DNA of 64,000 nucleotides from the NCBI GenBank assembly GCA_963575745.1, contig CAUYUJ010016063.1, forward strand, positions 126,501-190,500, in the 5' to 3' direction. Numbering within the stretch: position 1 is the first letter of the stretch; every line of letters starts with the position of its first letter. The notes beneath the pieces were generated by a model, which saw only the letters and a program-made list of their open reading frames with translations, did not search any database and was not told the origin of the DNA. The position numbers were made by a program, and so were the translations under genes. Positions 31,866-41,960 of this stretch are shown one piece after another. Source of the DNA: Prorocentrum cordatum (taxonomy: Eukaryota; Sar; Dinophyceae; Prorocentrales; Prorocentraceae).

Positions 31866-32800
31866 TCACTTGATCCGGTCCCGCTTAGCAGCCATCCAGG
31901 AGTATGTCTGGGAGGTTTTCCCCGTGCCGCCCCCTGTTCCCAAGAACGTTGGGCGGGTCAGGGCCACCGGCGGCGCCCAATTGAGGGGTCTCCACAGTGG
32001 CTTCGACGCAAGTTTCGTTCCCGGTACCAAGTCCGCGGAACCAGGGGGCCCCGGCTGGACCCCCCATGCGAGCCGAATCGCGCCCAGGTTTCCCACGCGC
32101 CCCTCCCCCGGCACCTCCGCGCCCTCCGAGGGGTCACATGTGGCAGCATGTGCGGAGGAGTGTTGTCGCCCAGGGCGTTTAAGCTGCAAGACCCATGTTT
32201 TCTCCGCGCCAGTGCGGAGAAAAAGGCTCGGTCTCGCCTGATTTGAGGATTGGCCCGTAATGGCTGCAGCAATGGCCGAGCTCCCTGGCCGCCCGATCGC
32301 AGGGGGACTGCGTGCGGGCCCTTGGAATGCCGGCCCAGCGGATCTCACAGCGAGGTCCCTGTCGGGTCCGTGGAGCGCACGGATTTCTGTCAGTAGTTTG
32401 CAACGCGCAGCATGGTGGATCTGCTGGGGAAGAACGGCAGTGAGGAGTTGGGGGCGATACTAATGAAGATGAGTATGTTTTTGCTGACGGCGGAGCAGCA
32501 GAGGCAAGACGAGACAGGATATGGGATCTATATGCATCATATGAATCAATAGACCCCCTTTCCGACCCCGGCCTGGGACGGCCCACCCCGCAACCATCGG
32601 GGGAAGCTCGCCGATGCCCCCCCCTCGTTTCGCTCCCCAGAGGCGGCCCGGAGAGGCCAAGGGGGTGCAAGAACGAGCCAAGAGGGTTCCGAGAGGCCCC
32701 CAAGACGGCGCAGGTAGTTGGGCCCCGAGCTGCCCACTGCGGCACAGGAAGACTCCCAGATCCCAGAAAGAACGTGTTCTACCGCTGCTGGCGGAAAACC
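31866..32800. other. No gene confidently recognised
   Basis: Minus-strand frames are open in pieces and may be the decayed 5' part of the endonuclease-like fragment, but no diagnostic motif is visible. Position 32620-32720 has traces of the reverse-orientation 12-bp array (GAGAGGCCCCCAAGACGG). Confidence 0.35.
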
Positions 32801-32804
32801 GAGG

Positions 32805-33065
32805 GGGGGGTCATTGCCGGTTCGCACCCCCGCCCCTCCGGAAAACGGGGGGGGGCCATTGCCGGTTCGAACCCCTCACCCCCCCCCCATCATGACAAGA
32901 AGGGGGGGGGGGGGGGGGGCGCTGCCGGTTCGACCCCCCCTCCCCCCCCCTCCCCTTCGGAACCGGCGGGGCCACTGCCGGTTCGAACCCCCCCCCCTTC
33001 GAAAACCGGGGGGGGCCATTGCTGGTTCGAGCCCCCCCCCTTCGCCGCCAGGCTGGGGAGAGTGG
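32805..33065 (+). repeat. Repeats with GCCATTGCCGGTTCGAACCCC core and G/C homopolymers
   Basis: About five units carry CCGGTTCGAACCCC or variants between C and G homopolymer runs (up to about 18 G near 32907). GGTTCGAACC is a perfect palindrome and resembles a tRNA B-box by chance; no tRNA fold is seen. Confidence 0.7.
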
Positions 33066-33610
33066 GGACATTGAAACACTTATGGGGGCACTGGTGGGGA
33101 CAGCGGGGGCAATTGATGGGTGGAACAGTGGGGGCAGTGGGACAGTGGCGGGGGCGGTGGTGGACAATGGTGGGAACAGTGGGAACAGTGGGACAGTGGT
33201 GGGGGCGGTGGTGATGGGGGCAGTGGTGTGGGGACAGTGGGAATGTGGTGGAATCAGTGGGACATTGGAGGGTGCAGTGGTGGAGGGTGGTGGCGAGGAC
33301 GGCGGTGGGACAATGGGACAGAGGCACAGCGGCGACAGCGGTGGGGACAGTGGGACAGCTCAGTGGGACAGCGGAGGAACAAAAAGGGACAGTGGGGATA
33401 GCGGGGACAGTCGGGCAGTGGTTGGAGCCGTGGAGAAAGTGGGGGAGAGTGGAACCGTGGTGGGAACAGTGGTGGGGACAGTGGGGACAGTGCGACAGCG
33501 GTGGGGGCACTGGTGGGGACAGTAGGGGCGGTGGTGGAACCAGTGGGGACAGCGGTGGGAAGGACAGTGGCGCTGGGGACAGCAGTGGGGGATGTGGCGC
33601 GGACGGTGGT
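33065..33610 (+). repeat. G-rich minisatellite (CAGTGGGGA/CAGTGGGAA)
   Basis: Over 500 bp of GTGGGGACAGTGGGACAGTGG with 9-12-bp periodicity; dense GGG/GGGG runs on one strand. Confidence 0.85.
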
Positions 33611-33699
33611 GGGGATTGGGAGTCGTTTGCTTTTTGTTTGTTTTTGTGATTTTGTGTTGGGCGGTTTTTGTGTTTTTAATTGGCGGTTTTTTTGTGAGC

Positions 33700-34035
33700 G
33701 TTGGGGGGGGGTCGAACCGGTTTAGCGCACCCCCCCCCCCCCGCGGTTTGTCGGGGGGAAGGGGGGGGGGGGTCGAACGGTTAGTGACCCCCCCCCCGGG
33801 TTTGCGAAAAAGAAGGGGTTTGAACCGCCAGCGATCCCCCCCCGTTTTTCGGAAGGGAGGGGGGGGGTTGATCCGGGGCAGGTAGGCAGTGACCCCCCCT
33901 CGGTTTTAGTGGCCCGTGACCCCCCCGGTTTCCGGAGGGGGGGGGGGGCGGGGTTGGTTACGGGGAGAGGGGGGGCTTTGCAGTGGGATGGGGGGGGGGG
34001 GGGGGGGGGGGTCCAGGGGAGGTCCAACGGGGGGG
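33700..34035 (-). repeat. Inverted counterpart of the TTCGAACCGG repeats with long G/C runs
   Basis: GGGGTCGAACCGGTTT, GGGGTCGAACGGTTAGTGACC and CGGTTTCCGGAGGGG units run in the opposite sense to 32805-33065. A run of about 20 G lies near 33990. Homopolymer lengths may be assembly-sensitive. Confidence 0.7.
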
Positions 34036-34124
34036 TGAGGATTTGGGTGGGGGGCGGGGACCCCTGGGTTCTGGAGGAAGAGGGGGGGAATTTTCCACAC
34101 CAAAGCGGCGGTGGATCACGCTCT

Positions 34125-34790
34125 TTCAGATCCCAAGAAAGACCCAGGAGGCCCAAATTACAGAATTCCCATGGGAAAACGTACATTTTCAGCACGTGCG
34201 ACTTTTCAGCTGTCGCGGCGTTCAAGACGGTCCAAGAGGCTCCCAAGACTTCCCCAAGACAGTCCAAAACGTTCCCAAGAGGCCCCCGAGCCAGCCCAAG
34301 AGGGCGCCAAGACGGCCCAGGGGCCGCCTAAGACGGCCAAGTTGGCCCCAAGACGGCGCCCAAGACGGCCCAAAAAGGCCCCGAGTCGCCCAGGACGGTC
34401 CGAGATGGCCCAGAGACGGTCCAAGAAGGCTCCGAGGCGTCCCAAGAGGCTTCCAAGAACACTCCCAGGATGGCCCCAAGAAACCACAATCGTTTAATCC
34501 TTATGGGGGAACGTACATGTTTACATCTGCGATGATTCGGCCTTCGCGGCTTTGAAGACGGCCCAATAGGCTCCCAAGATTTGCCCAAGAGAGCCGAAGA
34601 CATTCCTAAGCGGCGTTTAAGACAGCCAAAGGGAGGGCCAAGACGGCCTAAATGCTGCCCAAGACTGCCCACATGGGTTCCAAAACGGGCAACAAAAAGG
34701 CCCAAGAAGGCCTCAAAGAGCACTCCCAAAAGGATCCCAAGAGACCACATTCTTCATTCCCTACCTAGGCTCTGCCTAGAAGGGTTCTTA
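34125..34790 (-). repeat. 12-bp minisatellite array, reverse orientation
   Basis: CCCAAGACGGCCCAAGAGG modules with two reverse spacers (about 34155-34235 and 34490-34565) of the same type as at 3030-3110. Confidence 0.8.
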
Positions 34791-34877
34791 CTCTCTTAGC
34801 TTAAAGGGGCCGGGCAGTGTAACACGCCCCGGGCGGCCCCCCCGGCCCCCGCTCCGCGGTTCCCCCCAGTCCCCTGG

Positions 34878-35335
34878 GAGCTTTAACTTTAGCTTTAGCT
34901 TTAGCTTAGCTTTAGCTTAGCTTTAGCTTTAGCTGTAGCTTAGCTTTAGCTTATCGTTTCGCTTAGCTTATCGCTTAGCGTTTAGCTTAGCTTGAGCTTA
35001 GCTGTAGCTTAGCTTTAGCTTAGCTCGAGCTTAGCTGTAGCTTAGCTTTAGCTTAGCTTTAGCTTAGCTTTAGCGTAGCTTGAGCTTAGCTTGAGCTTAG
35101 CTTGAGCTTAGCTTTAGCTTAGCTGTAGCTTAGCTGTAGCTTAGCTGTAGCTTAGCTCTAGCTTAGCTGTGGCTTAGCTTTAGCTTAGCTTTAGCTTAGC
35201 TTTAGCTTAGCTTCAGCTTAGCTTTAGCTTAGCTCTAGCTTAGCTTTAGCTTAGCTTTAGCTCAACGTTAGCTTAGCTGTGGCTTAGCTTTAGCTTAGAT
35301 TTAGCTTAGCTTTAGCTTTAGCTTAGCGTTACTGT
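34878..35335 (+). repeat. TTAGC/TTTAGC satellite (about 11-bp unit TTAGCTTTAGC)
   Basis: About 450 bp of alternating TTAGC and TTTAGC (variants TGTAGC, TCTAGC, TGAGC). It contains AGCT every 5-6 bp. It differs from the TTTAGGG telomere repeat. Confidence 0.9.
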
Positions 35336-35392
35336 TACTACTAATGTTGTTTTCCTAGGGGTTCCAACTCCTAGGTAGGGTCGCACTGGGAT

Positions 35393-35624
35393 AATATGTA
35401 TGTAAGTATGTATGTAGGTAGGTAAGTAGGTCGGCAGGTAGGACGGTAGGTAGGTAGGTAGGTAGGTAGGTGCATGTATGTACGTATGTATGCATGCATG
35501 TATGTATGTACGTATGTATGTTTGTATGTATGTATGTCTGTATGTATGCTTGTATAGTTGTATTCATGTATGTATGTATGTATGTCTGTCTGTCTGTATG
35601 TATGTATGTATGTATGTAGGTATG
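35393..35624 (+). repeat. (TATG)/(TAGG)n microsatellite, left part of insertion target
   Basis: ATGTATGTATG with GTAGGTAGG and GTCTGTCTG variants, ending GTATG at the 5' LTR. The array continues at 41806 beyond the retrotransposon. Confidence 0.9.
35620..35624 (+). other. Target-site duplication GTATG (left)
   Basis: Five bases before the 5' LTR, identical to 41806-41810. Because the target is a TATG microsatellite, the match alone is weak, but LTR, PBS and PPT positions all agree with it. Confidence 0.8.
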
Positions 35625-35703
35625 TGTGCCAGTGCAGAGTTGATAAACAGGTTCGTGGCATGTACGTTGTCCGAAGCCGTGTTGGTCCAAAATCACCCGG
35701 TCA
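35625..35703 (+). repeat. 5' LTR (79 bp)
   Basis: Begins TGTGCCAGTGCAGAG and ends ATCACCCGGTCA. Same length as the 3' LTR with 8 mismatches. Very short for an LTR; any promoter in it is not recognisable. Confidence 0.9.
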
Positions 35704-35716
35704 TGGTAGCGGAGCC
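35704..35716 (+). promoter_or_regulatory. Primer-binding site (initiator-tRNA-Met type)
   Basis: TGGTAGCGGAGCC abuts the 5' LTR. It is a two-mismatch relative of TGGTATCAGAGC, the site complementary to the initiator methionine tRNA 3' end used by many copia elements. Confidence 0.8.
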
Positions 35717-35974
35717 TGGCCCCGATCAGACCGCAACCGATCCATATCAGACCGCTTCCAAGCGGAGTGCGCGCGCGGCGCGCGGCAATATCGACGACGA
35801 AGCTGGTAGAGACTTGCTGGTGGTGGACGTGGTGGCTCGCTGGCGCCAGCTGGTGCGCAGCGTGCAGAGGATCAGGCGACTGCAGCGGATCTGGGGTCAC
35901 CTGGGGCAGTTCCCGCAGACCGTGTGTGACAAGGACCTGCGAGAGAGGGTCCGACAGGTGCTGTAGGTGTGAAG

Positions 35975-37080
35975 ATGGCGGAGGAGCAGCTGAGGCGACT
36001 GTCATAACAAGCACAGTGCCTGACTACAGAGCTCACGCGCCAGAGGGACGTAGTGGCGACCTTACAGCAGCGGGGGGTCCAGGAGCTCGAGGCCATGACG
36101 AAGCTGCAGGCGTCGGTCATCGCGGATCGCGAGGCCAAGCGGGAGAAGGTGCAGTTCGTGGATCTCAGAGGCATCGGCAAGCCTTCGGCCTTCAACTCGG
36201 ACGTGAAGGCCTGGAGTGGATGGAGTTTCAAGCTGGGCAACTTCCACGAGGACGTGGCCACGGGGATCAAGGAGGCCATTGAGTAATGCCAGGACCAGGG
36301 GGATCCGATGCAGGACACCGACCGCGAGGAGATCGCGAGTTTCTTGGACGACGGAGTGGACGTCAATAGTGTCGGGAGGCAGTTGCATGCGGTGCTGGCG
36401 CAGCTCTGCGGCGGCGAGGCGTTGGACCTGGTGCAGTCGACGAAGGACAACGACGGGTTCGAGGCATGGCGGGCGGTGCCACGCCGGTTCGACCCGCAGG
36501 GCGCTGGGCGCAGGAGGAACATCCTGGGGGCGCTGATCTTGCCTGGGGCAGTCGAGGTGAAGGAACTGGACAGCCACGTCGCCAGATGGGAGGAGCGCCT
36601 GCGAGTTTACGAGAGGCGAGCAGGCGCAGCGATGCAGGAGGACATCAATACCGAGGTTCTGACCAGCATGACAAAGGGCGTGCTGAAGGATCACCTGGTG
36701 CTGATCGCGAACAGGCTGCAGACGTGCGTCAGCTTTCGAGAGGAGACCCAGAGCCACCCGGAGTCGAAGGTCAACGGTGGTCCGACGCCGATGGATCTCA
36801 GCGGACTCGGCGGCAAAGGGGGCGAGCAGGGGGACCCGGACATCACGTGCAACAGCTGCGGCAAGAAGGGCCACGAGAAGCAAGACTGCCGGAGCCCTGG
36901 CGGTGGAGCCCACCAAGGGAGTCAAGGCTCGAAGGGCAAGGGCAAGGGCGGCAAAGCCTGCGAGGGCAAGACCGAGGGGCACAAGACGAAGGCCAAGAAC
37001 AAGGAGATGCCGACCAGCTCGCGCACCCAGCCCGGGCCGAAGACTGGCAGCAACCTGGCAGCAACAGCAGACAGGTTTCC
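35975..37080 (+). pseudogene. gag: copia Gag
   Basis: Start chosen at ATG 35975 (MAEEQLRRLS), the first in this frame after the leader. The frame is broken by TAA at 36005-36007 and TAA at 36284-36286, but continues around both. Downstream are FNSDVKAWSGWSFKLGNF, EEIASFLDDGVDVNSVGRQL, LKDHLVLIANRLQTC and a zinc knuckle CNSCGKKGHEKQDC (CX2CX4HX4C, 36848-36889), followed by a Lys/Gly-rich basic linker. Gag would package element RNA. A second knuckle lies in a different frame (next entry). Confidence 0.8.
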
Positions 37081-37853
37081 AAAGATGCTGCTCGCTGTGC
37101 TGGGGCTGGGGACACAAGAGGCAGGATTGCCCTTCGTCGCGCGGGCAACCGCCGAAGCGCGGCGCCAACAGCCTGGAGGCTGGGGACGTGCAGGAGCCAG
37201 AGACCGAGCAGCCTGGGAGTATCGGTGGGCTGGGCCTGCGCCCCCAGGAGCTGAACGCGATGGACGAGGACGACGAGTTCTTCTATGCAGCGGTGGATTC
37301 TGGAGCGGCGGAGAGCGCTGTCCCGAACAAGTGGTTCACGGATGTGGCGGCGCGGCCGATAATGTCCAGCGAGTCGGGCACGAGCTACCAGGCGGCCAGC
37401 GGCCAGCTAGCGCGCGACGAGGGCGAGAAGATCATCGAGGTCTTGGCGGAGGACGGCTATGCGAGGCGCCTCCGATGTACCTCGACGGCTGTGCGCCGGA
37501 TGCTGCCTGCTGTGCCGGAGTTGGTGGGGATGGGCCACGAGGTTTATTTCGGGCCGACGGGTTGCTGCCTGAGGCGCGTCGCGCATGGCAGCAGTGAGAC
37601 CCAACAAGGAATGGGGGATCTCTCCTCTCCCAGAGGGCGAAGTGCCAGCGGAAGCGCCGGCGGCGGCGGCGCCCGACGAGCCCCGGCAGGAGGTCGAGGA
37701 GGAGGGCGAAAATATGGGGGGCCCACCGATCACGGTGGCCCCGAGGCCGTTCGAGCCGACGACGGCCGAGCGAGAGGCGCGCGAGGCGGCGGGCCACGCG
37801 CAGTTCAGGGCACGGTGCGGAGACTGCGTCGGAGGGCGCGGCCGCAATGCTGA
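37060..37853 (+). pseudogene. copia second zinc knuckle and aspartic protease
   Basis: In the frame one step from Gag: CSLCWGWGHKRQDC (CX2CX4HX4C, 37089-37130), then FFYAAVDSGAAESAVPN with the catalytic DSGA (Asp codon 37296-37298), and a beta-rich tail to VYFGPTGCC. A single active-site motif fits a retroviral-type homodimeric protease. The frame difference from Gag lies between the knuckles (36890-37085). The homologous frame is lost again near 37600. Confidence 0.8.
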
Positions 37854-39403
37854 TCATCGAAGGTTGGGCGCTGAGAGAGCGCACCTGGTAAACGCGATCT
37901 CCATAGATTACGCGTTCTTTGGAGGAGGCGATGCTCGCGCTGCGCCGACGGCGGTGCTACGTGAGCATGAGGGGCGACGGGCGGCGTCGATCGCAGCGAC
38001 GAGCAAGGTGGCCCGTGAGGCCTGGATCATCGAGCGGGTGGCGGGGGCCATCAAGTACACGGGGGTGAAGCACTGCATCTTCAAGAGTGACCAGGGGCCT
38101 GCGATCTTGGATCTGAAGAACGAGGTCCTCGAGAGGCTGGGCGAGACAATATCGTGGAGGAGGCGAGCCCGGTGGGCGAGCACCGGGCTAACGGCGCGAT
38201 CGAGCGGGCGGTGCAGTCCGCGGGCGGCGTCGCGCGGACGCTGAAGCTGGCGGTGGAGCGCCGGTGCGGGATGCAGATCAGCCGCGACCACATGATCGTA
38301 CCGTGGCTCATCAACTACGCTGGAGCAGTGCTCAGCCTGTTCGAGGCGGGAGCGGATGGGCGCAAAGCGCGCGAGAGATTCGAGGCAAGAGGTATCGCAA
38401 GGAGCCCCCACCGCTCTGCGAGGCGGCGTTTTACCGGCCTGCGGACAGGAACAGGGGGCACAAAAATATGCTGGGCGCCAAGTGGTTGGCTGGCGTCTAC
38501 CTGGGCGTGAAGCTCACGAGCCAGGAGCTGCGCATCGACGTGGAGCTGGGCGCAGCGCGGGCCAGGGCAGTCAGGCGGAAGGCCGGCGACGCCCGCTACG
38601 ACGGCGAGCTGATGAGGAAGCTGCAGGGGTCACTTTGGCGGCCAGTGCCGGGGGTGGCCAGAGGCGGGGAGGGGGCGCCAGCGGCCCGCTTCCCGATCGC
38701 GAGGGCGTCCGACGAGACGCCTCTGCCTGCGGGGCCGTCGGCTTTGCGGCTGCGCACCGGGGCAGGTGGGGCATCGACCTCGGCGAGCCCGCATCCGCAA
38801 CGAGGCGGAGATCAAGAAATCGGTCGCGCAGAGGGCTGCCCCGGATGCGACAGCTGCGCGGCTGGACGGCCAGCTCGTTTTCACAGCGAGACCTGCAGGG
38901 CGAGGATGGCGAAGCTCATAGAGGCTGACTTCGAGATGATCAGGCGAGTGAAGATAGCCGAGCAGCGGCTTGGAAGGAAGAGGCCGGCCGAGCGCCAGTC
39001 GGTCGAGCCAGAGCCAGAGGCGCCGGGAGGTGATCAAGGGCAACCTGCAGCGTCGGCGAGTGGAGCGGCACCATCGAGCGCGGCAGCGGCATCATCGAGT
39101 GCAGCGGCGCCGTCCGGCGCAGCAGCGGCGAGCGCAGCGGCGCCGTCGAGTGCGGCGCAGCCTGAGGCGAAGGGCACGGGCCCGATGGACACGGACGCGG
39201 GCTCGGGAGCGAGGAGGCAAGCTGAAGGCGCATCCGGAGCCGGGGGCGCCATGGAGGCGGACATGTTGGAGGAAGTCACTGGCATCATCAAGGATCTGGG
39301 CTTTTTCGGCGCTCGCGTGTCTGAGCTTTTTTGGCCAGGCAATTTACGAGCAGTGCAGAGCCGTTTTGCCTTAATCCAGGGCGCGCTTTCGACCTGCGAC
39401 TGA
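37585..39403 (+). pseudogene. copia integrase with C-terminal GCPGC module, three frames
   Basis: Frame 1 (37585-38150): zinc-binding-like AGHAQFRARCGDCVGGRG, then NAISIDYAFFG (first Asp of the DDE triad), IKYTGVKHCIFKSDQGP (second Asp). Frame 2 (38150-38400): PVGEHRANGAIERAVQSAGG with the third acid (Glu) and MIVPWLINYAGAVLS. Frame 3 (38390-39403): KNMLGAKWLAGVYLGVK (C-terminal domain), then GCPGCDSCAAGRPARFHSET and CRARMAKLIEADFE, a module typical of dinoflagellate copia polyproteins (recalled), and an Ala/Ser linker. All three catalytic acids remain but frames are split near 38150 and 38390. Confidence 0.8.
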
Positions 39404-39474
39404 GAGATGAGAGCGGGGCCCCGCGGGGCCTGTTAGACCCGCAGCTCTAGAAGGCGTGTGAGGCGGTCGTCGAC

Positions 39475-40055
39475 GTGGCGAAGCCGTGCCTGATCATCGG
39501 GTCACCGATGTGCCGGGCGCTCAGTCTCATCATGAATTTGAACAAGGACCGCGACCCCAAGGCGCACGAGCAGAAGGTGATCGAGGGCATCAGGCACCTC
39601 AGGTTTTGCGTGAAGCAGTACGTCAAGCAGGTGGAGGCAGGGCGTTACTTCCTGCATGAGCACCCTCATCGAGCGTGGAGCTGGAAGCTGGATTTCGTGC
39701 AGGATTCTTTGAGGATGGAGGGTGTCTCTCGCGTCACGGGGGGCGCCAGTGCTGCTGTGGCCAACAGACGGTAGACCTCGATGGCGAGATGGGCTTGGTC
39801 CTCAAACCCGCGGGCTGGATGAGCAACTCAGAGTGCATCCTGGCGGAGGTATCCCGCCGGCGCGAGAACGAAAACCTACCTCGGGACAGTTGGCGCACCC
39901 ACGTGCATCTTGTCGGGGGCTCGAAGACGAGGCCAGCGCAGAGCTACCCGCCGGCGCTGGCGGCAGCGACACTGAGGGGGTTGAAGAAGGCGCAGCTGAA
40001 GGTTCACCGTGGGCGTCAGTTGCGAGGAGGACGCCGCGACCTGGGACATGGGTGA
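39475..40055 (+). pseudogene. copia inter-domain module between integrase and RT
   Basis: CLIIGSPMCRALSLIMNLNK, IRHLRFCVKQYVKQVEAGRY and FLHEHPHRAWSWKLDFVQDS, ending at a stop near 39774. The next block in another frame reads GLVLKPAGWMSNSECILAEV and SWRTHVHLVGGSKTRPA. Such a conserved module precedes RT in copia elements of this group; its role is unknown. The GSPxC and FLHEHP patterns faintly recall nucleotide-modifying enzymes, but I propose no activity. Confidence 0.6.
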
Positions 40056-40825
40056 GCACGAGGAATTTCGCGACAACATCTCGTGCCAGCTGCTGGACGC
40101 GAAGCTGGCGGACGACATGAAGGTGTTTGAGGTCGCACCAGAGTCTCTCTGCTGGGCAGAGACCAATGCGAAGCCCATCCCGGTCAAGTGGGTGGACGTG
40201 AACAAGGGCGACGACGCTCGCCCGGAGATAAGGTGCAGGCTGGTCGCGAAGGAGCTGAAGAGCGCGCAGACCAAGGCTAGGGTTTTCAGCGGCGATGTCT
40301 TCTCAGCTACCCCGCCGCAGGCGGGCGTCAAGATGCTACTCGGCAAGATGATGGGCAGGAAGCGCGGGGACTGTAGGCGACGCAAGCTGATATTCATCGA
40401 TATAAGTCGGGCGCGCTTCCACAGTCCTGCGTGCAGGCGCGCGTTCATTCAACTTCCGGCCGAGCGACGCCAGGCCAGGCCATTGTGCGCCACTGCTCAA
40501 GAGCATGTACGGCACGAGAGATGCGGCGGCTAACTTCGCAGACAAGGTGATGGAGGTGCTGCGCGAGATGGGTCTTAGGATTGATGTCTTCTGTTCATGC
40601 TTGTGCCGGCACGACGAGATGGACATCCTGCTGTTTTACCACCGGGGTGGTTTCGTGAGCGAGGGCGGCGACGGCGCCCAGCAGAGGTTCAAAACGGAGC
40701 TATCCAAAAAGCTGCTGGTGAAGGTGCGCGGGGTACTTGGCTGGGGCGACGGCGACGCGCGGGAGGTCCGTGTTTGCAGTGGGGGGCTGACGCCCGCCAT
40801 GTCGAGGTCGTTTCAGCGCAGCTGA
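40009..40825 (+). pseudogene. copia reverse transcriptase, catalytic Asp pair lost
   Basis: Frame 1 (40009-40500): VAPESLCWAETNAKPIPVKW, IRCRLVAKELKS, LIFIDISRARFHSPACRR (motif A, Asp present), AFIQLPAE. Frame 2 (40505-40825): SMYGTRDAAANFADKVMEVL, then DILLFYHRGGFVSEGGDG. The last corresponds to motif C, normally HGDDF; here both Asp positions are Gly, so the enzyme could not polymerise even if frames were intact. Confidence 0.8.
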
Positions 40826-40892
40826 AGCGTGGGGCAGACGAGGGTAGCAAAACAGTAACATCGCCGGGCATCAAGAGGCGGCCGAGGAGCTG

Positions 40893-41625
40893 ATGGGGGC
40901 ACCGGCACTCGGCACTACCGATGCGGCCCATTTTCGCAGCGTGTGCAGGAGGATCAACTACCTGGCGATGGACGGGATCGACCTCCTCTTTGTGGCGAAA
41001 GAGGTGGCGCGATGGATGAGCAAGCCAACTCAGATCGCCATGGGGATGGTGAAGAGGATCGGGCGCTACCTGATGCGACGACCTAGGCTGGTGCAGCAGT
41101 TCGTGCAGCAGACCGAGCCAGAGCACCTGACTGTGGCGTGCGACTCGGACCGTGCAGGTTGTGGGATGACGAGGAGGAGTACTATGGGCATCGCACTGCA
41201 CCATGGCGCGCATCTCCTGAGGGCGAGTGCGAACGCTCAGTCAGTGATAGCACTGTCGAGCGGCGAGTCAGAGTTCTACGCGATCGTGAGAGGGACAAGC
41301 TCTGGACTCGGAGCTCAGAGCACGTGCAAGGATTTCGGCCTCAAGAAGGAGCTGACCGTCGAGACAGATGCTACCGCCGGGCGCGGCATGGCGTTCAGGC
41401 TGGGCGCAGGGAAGGTTCGGCACCTACACACGCAGTACTTGTGGGCGCAGGCTATCCATCCACCACCAGCAGGTTGCCCGGTTGAACAAGGTGCCAGGCG
41501 AACGCAACACAGCGGACATGATGACTAAGCACCTGAGCGGCGACATGATCGATTTCTTCATGGATCGGTGCGGGCTTGTGATATTGGAGGGACGTAGCGA
41601 GCTGTCCCTGCGGGCAGCAGTGTGA
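40893..41625 (+). pseudogene. copia RNase H
   Basis: INYLAMDGIDLLFVAKEVAR and WMSKPTQIAMGMVKRIGRYL (end of RT connection), then LTVACDSDRAGC (first Asp), VIALSSGESEFYAIVRGTSS (Glu), LTVETDATAGRGMAF (Asp) and VRHLHTQYLW. After a frame change near 41450, KVPGERNTADMMTKHLSGDM carries the final Asp of the DEDD set. The stop is at 41623-41625, about 100 bp before the 3' LTR. Confidence 0.85.
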
Positions 41626-41717
41626 GCACGGCTTGAGCTGAAGGCTCGGCCATCCAGTTCAATGAAGCTAGCGGGCGGTTTGCTTGCTGTCGGCGGCGGC
41701 TCGGAGGGCGCCTGGCC

Positions 41718-41726
41718 AAGGAGGAG
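41718..41726 (+). promoter_or_regulatory. Polypurine tract
   Basis: AAGGAGGAG ends exactly at the first base of the 3' LTR, the expected primer position for plus-strand DNA synthesis. Confidence 0.8.
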
Positions 41727-41805
41727 TGTAGCAGTGCAAAGTTGATAAACAGGTTCGTGCCATGCACGTTGTCCGAAGCCGTGTTGGTCCAAACTCATTC
41801 GGTCA
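41727..41805 (+). repeat. 3' LTR (79 bp)
   Basis: Begins TGTAGCAGTGCAAAG, ends CTCATTCGGTCA. Confidence 0.9.
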
Positions 41806-41960
41806 GTATGTATGTATGTATGTATGTATGTATGTATGTATGTATGTGTGTAGTCATGTATGCCTGTATGTATGTAAGAATGGATGGATGGATGGATGGA
41901 TGGATAAATGGATGGATGGACGGATGGATGTATGTGTATGCGTGTGTTTGTATATGTTCC
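41806..41960 (+). repeat. (TATG)n then (GGAT)n microsatellite, right part of insertion target
   Basis: Starts with GTATG, the right target duplication (41806-41810). Continues as TATG and GGATGGAT repeats. Confidence 0.9.

Larger units (their letters stand above)
35625..41805 (+). mobile_element. Ty1/copia-type LTR retrotransposon, complete but decayed (6,181 bp)
   Basis: Boundaries are supported by 79-bp LTRs, a primer-binding site directly after the 5' LTR, a polypurine tract directly before the 3' LTR and a 5-bp target duplication. Internal order is gag, protease, integrase, a module specific to this group, reverse transcriptase, RNase H: the copia order (integrase before RT). LTRs differ at 8 of 79 positions (about 90% identity), indicating an old insertion. 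Two in-frame stops, at least six frame changes and loss of the RT catalytic Asp pair make it inactive. Transcription would be plus-strand. Confidence 0.9.

Noticed and set aside
31990-32010. P-loop-like GTGGGTGKT in a minus-strand frame
   Set aside because: Spacing does not fit the Walker A consensus and no other NTPase motif follows.
32811-33060. tRNA-like B-box motifs (GGTTCGAACCC)
   Set aside because: No A-box, no cloverleaf, and the motif recurs as part of a tandem repeat with C/G homopolymers.
34878-35335. Telomere repeat
   Set aside because: Unit is TTAGC/TTTAGC, not TTTAGGG, and it lies internal to the scaffold.
39475-39774. DNA methyltransferase (GSPxC, FLHEHP)
   Set aside because: The similarity is weak and the block sits in the fixed position of a copia polyprotein module; no SAM-binding motif set was found.
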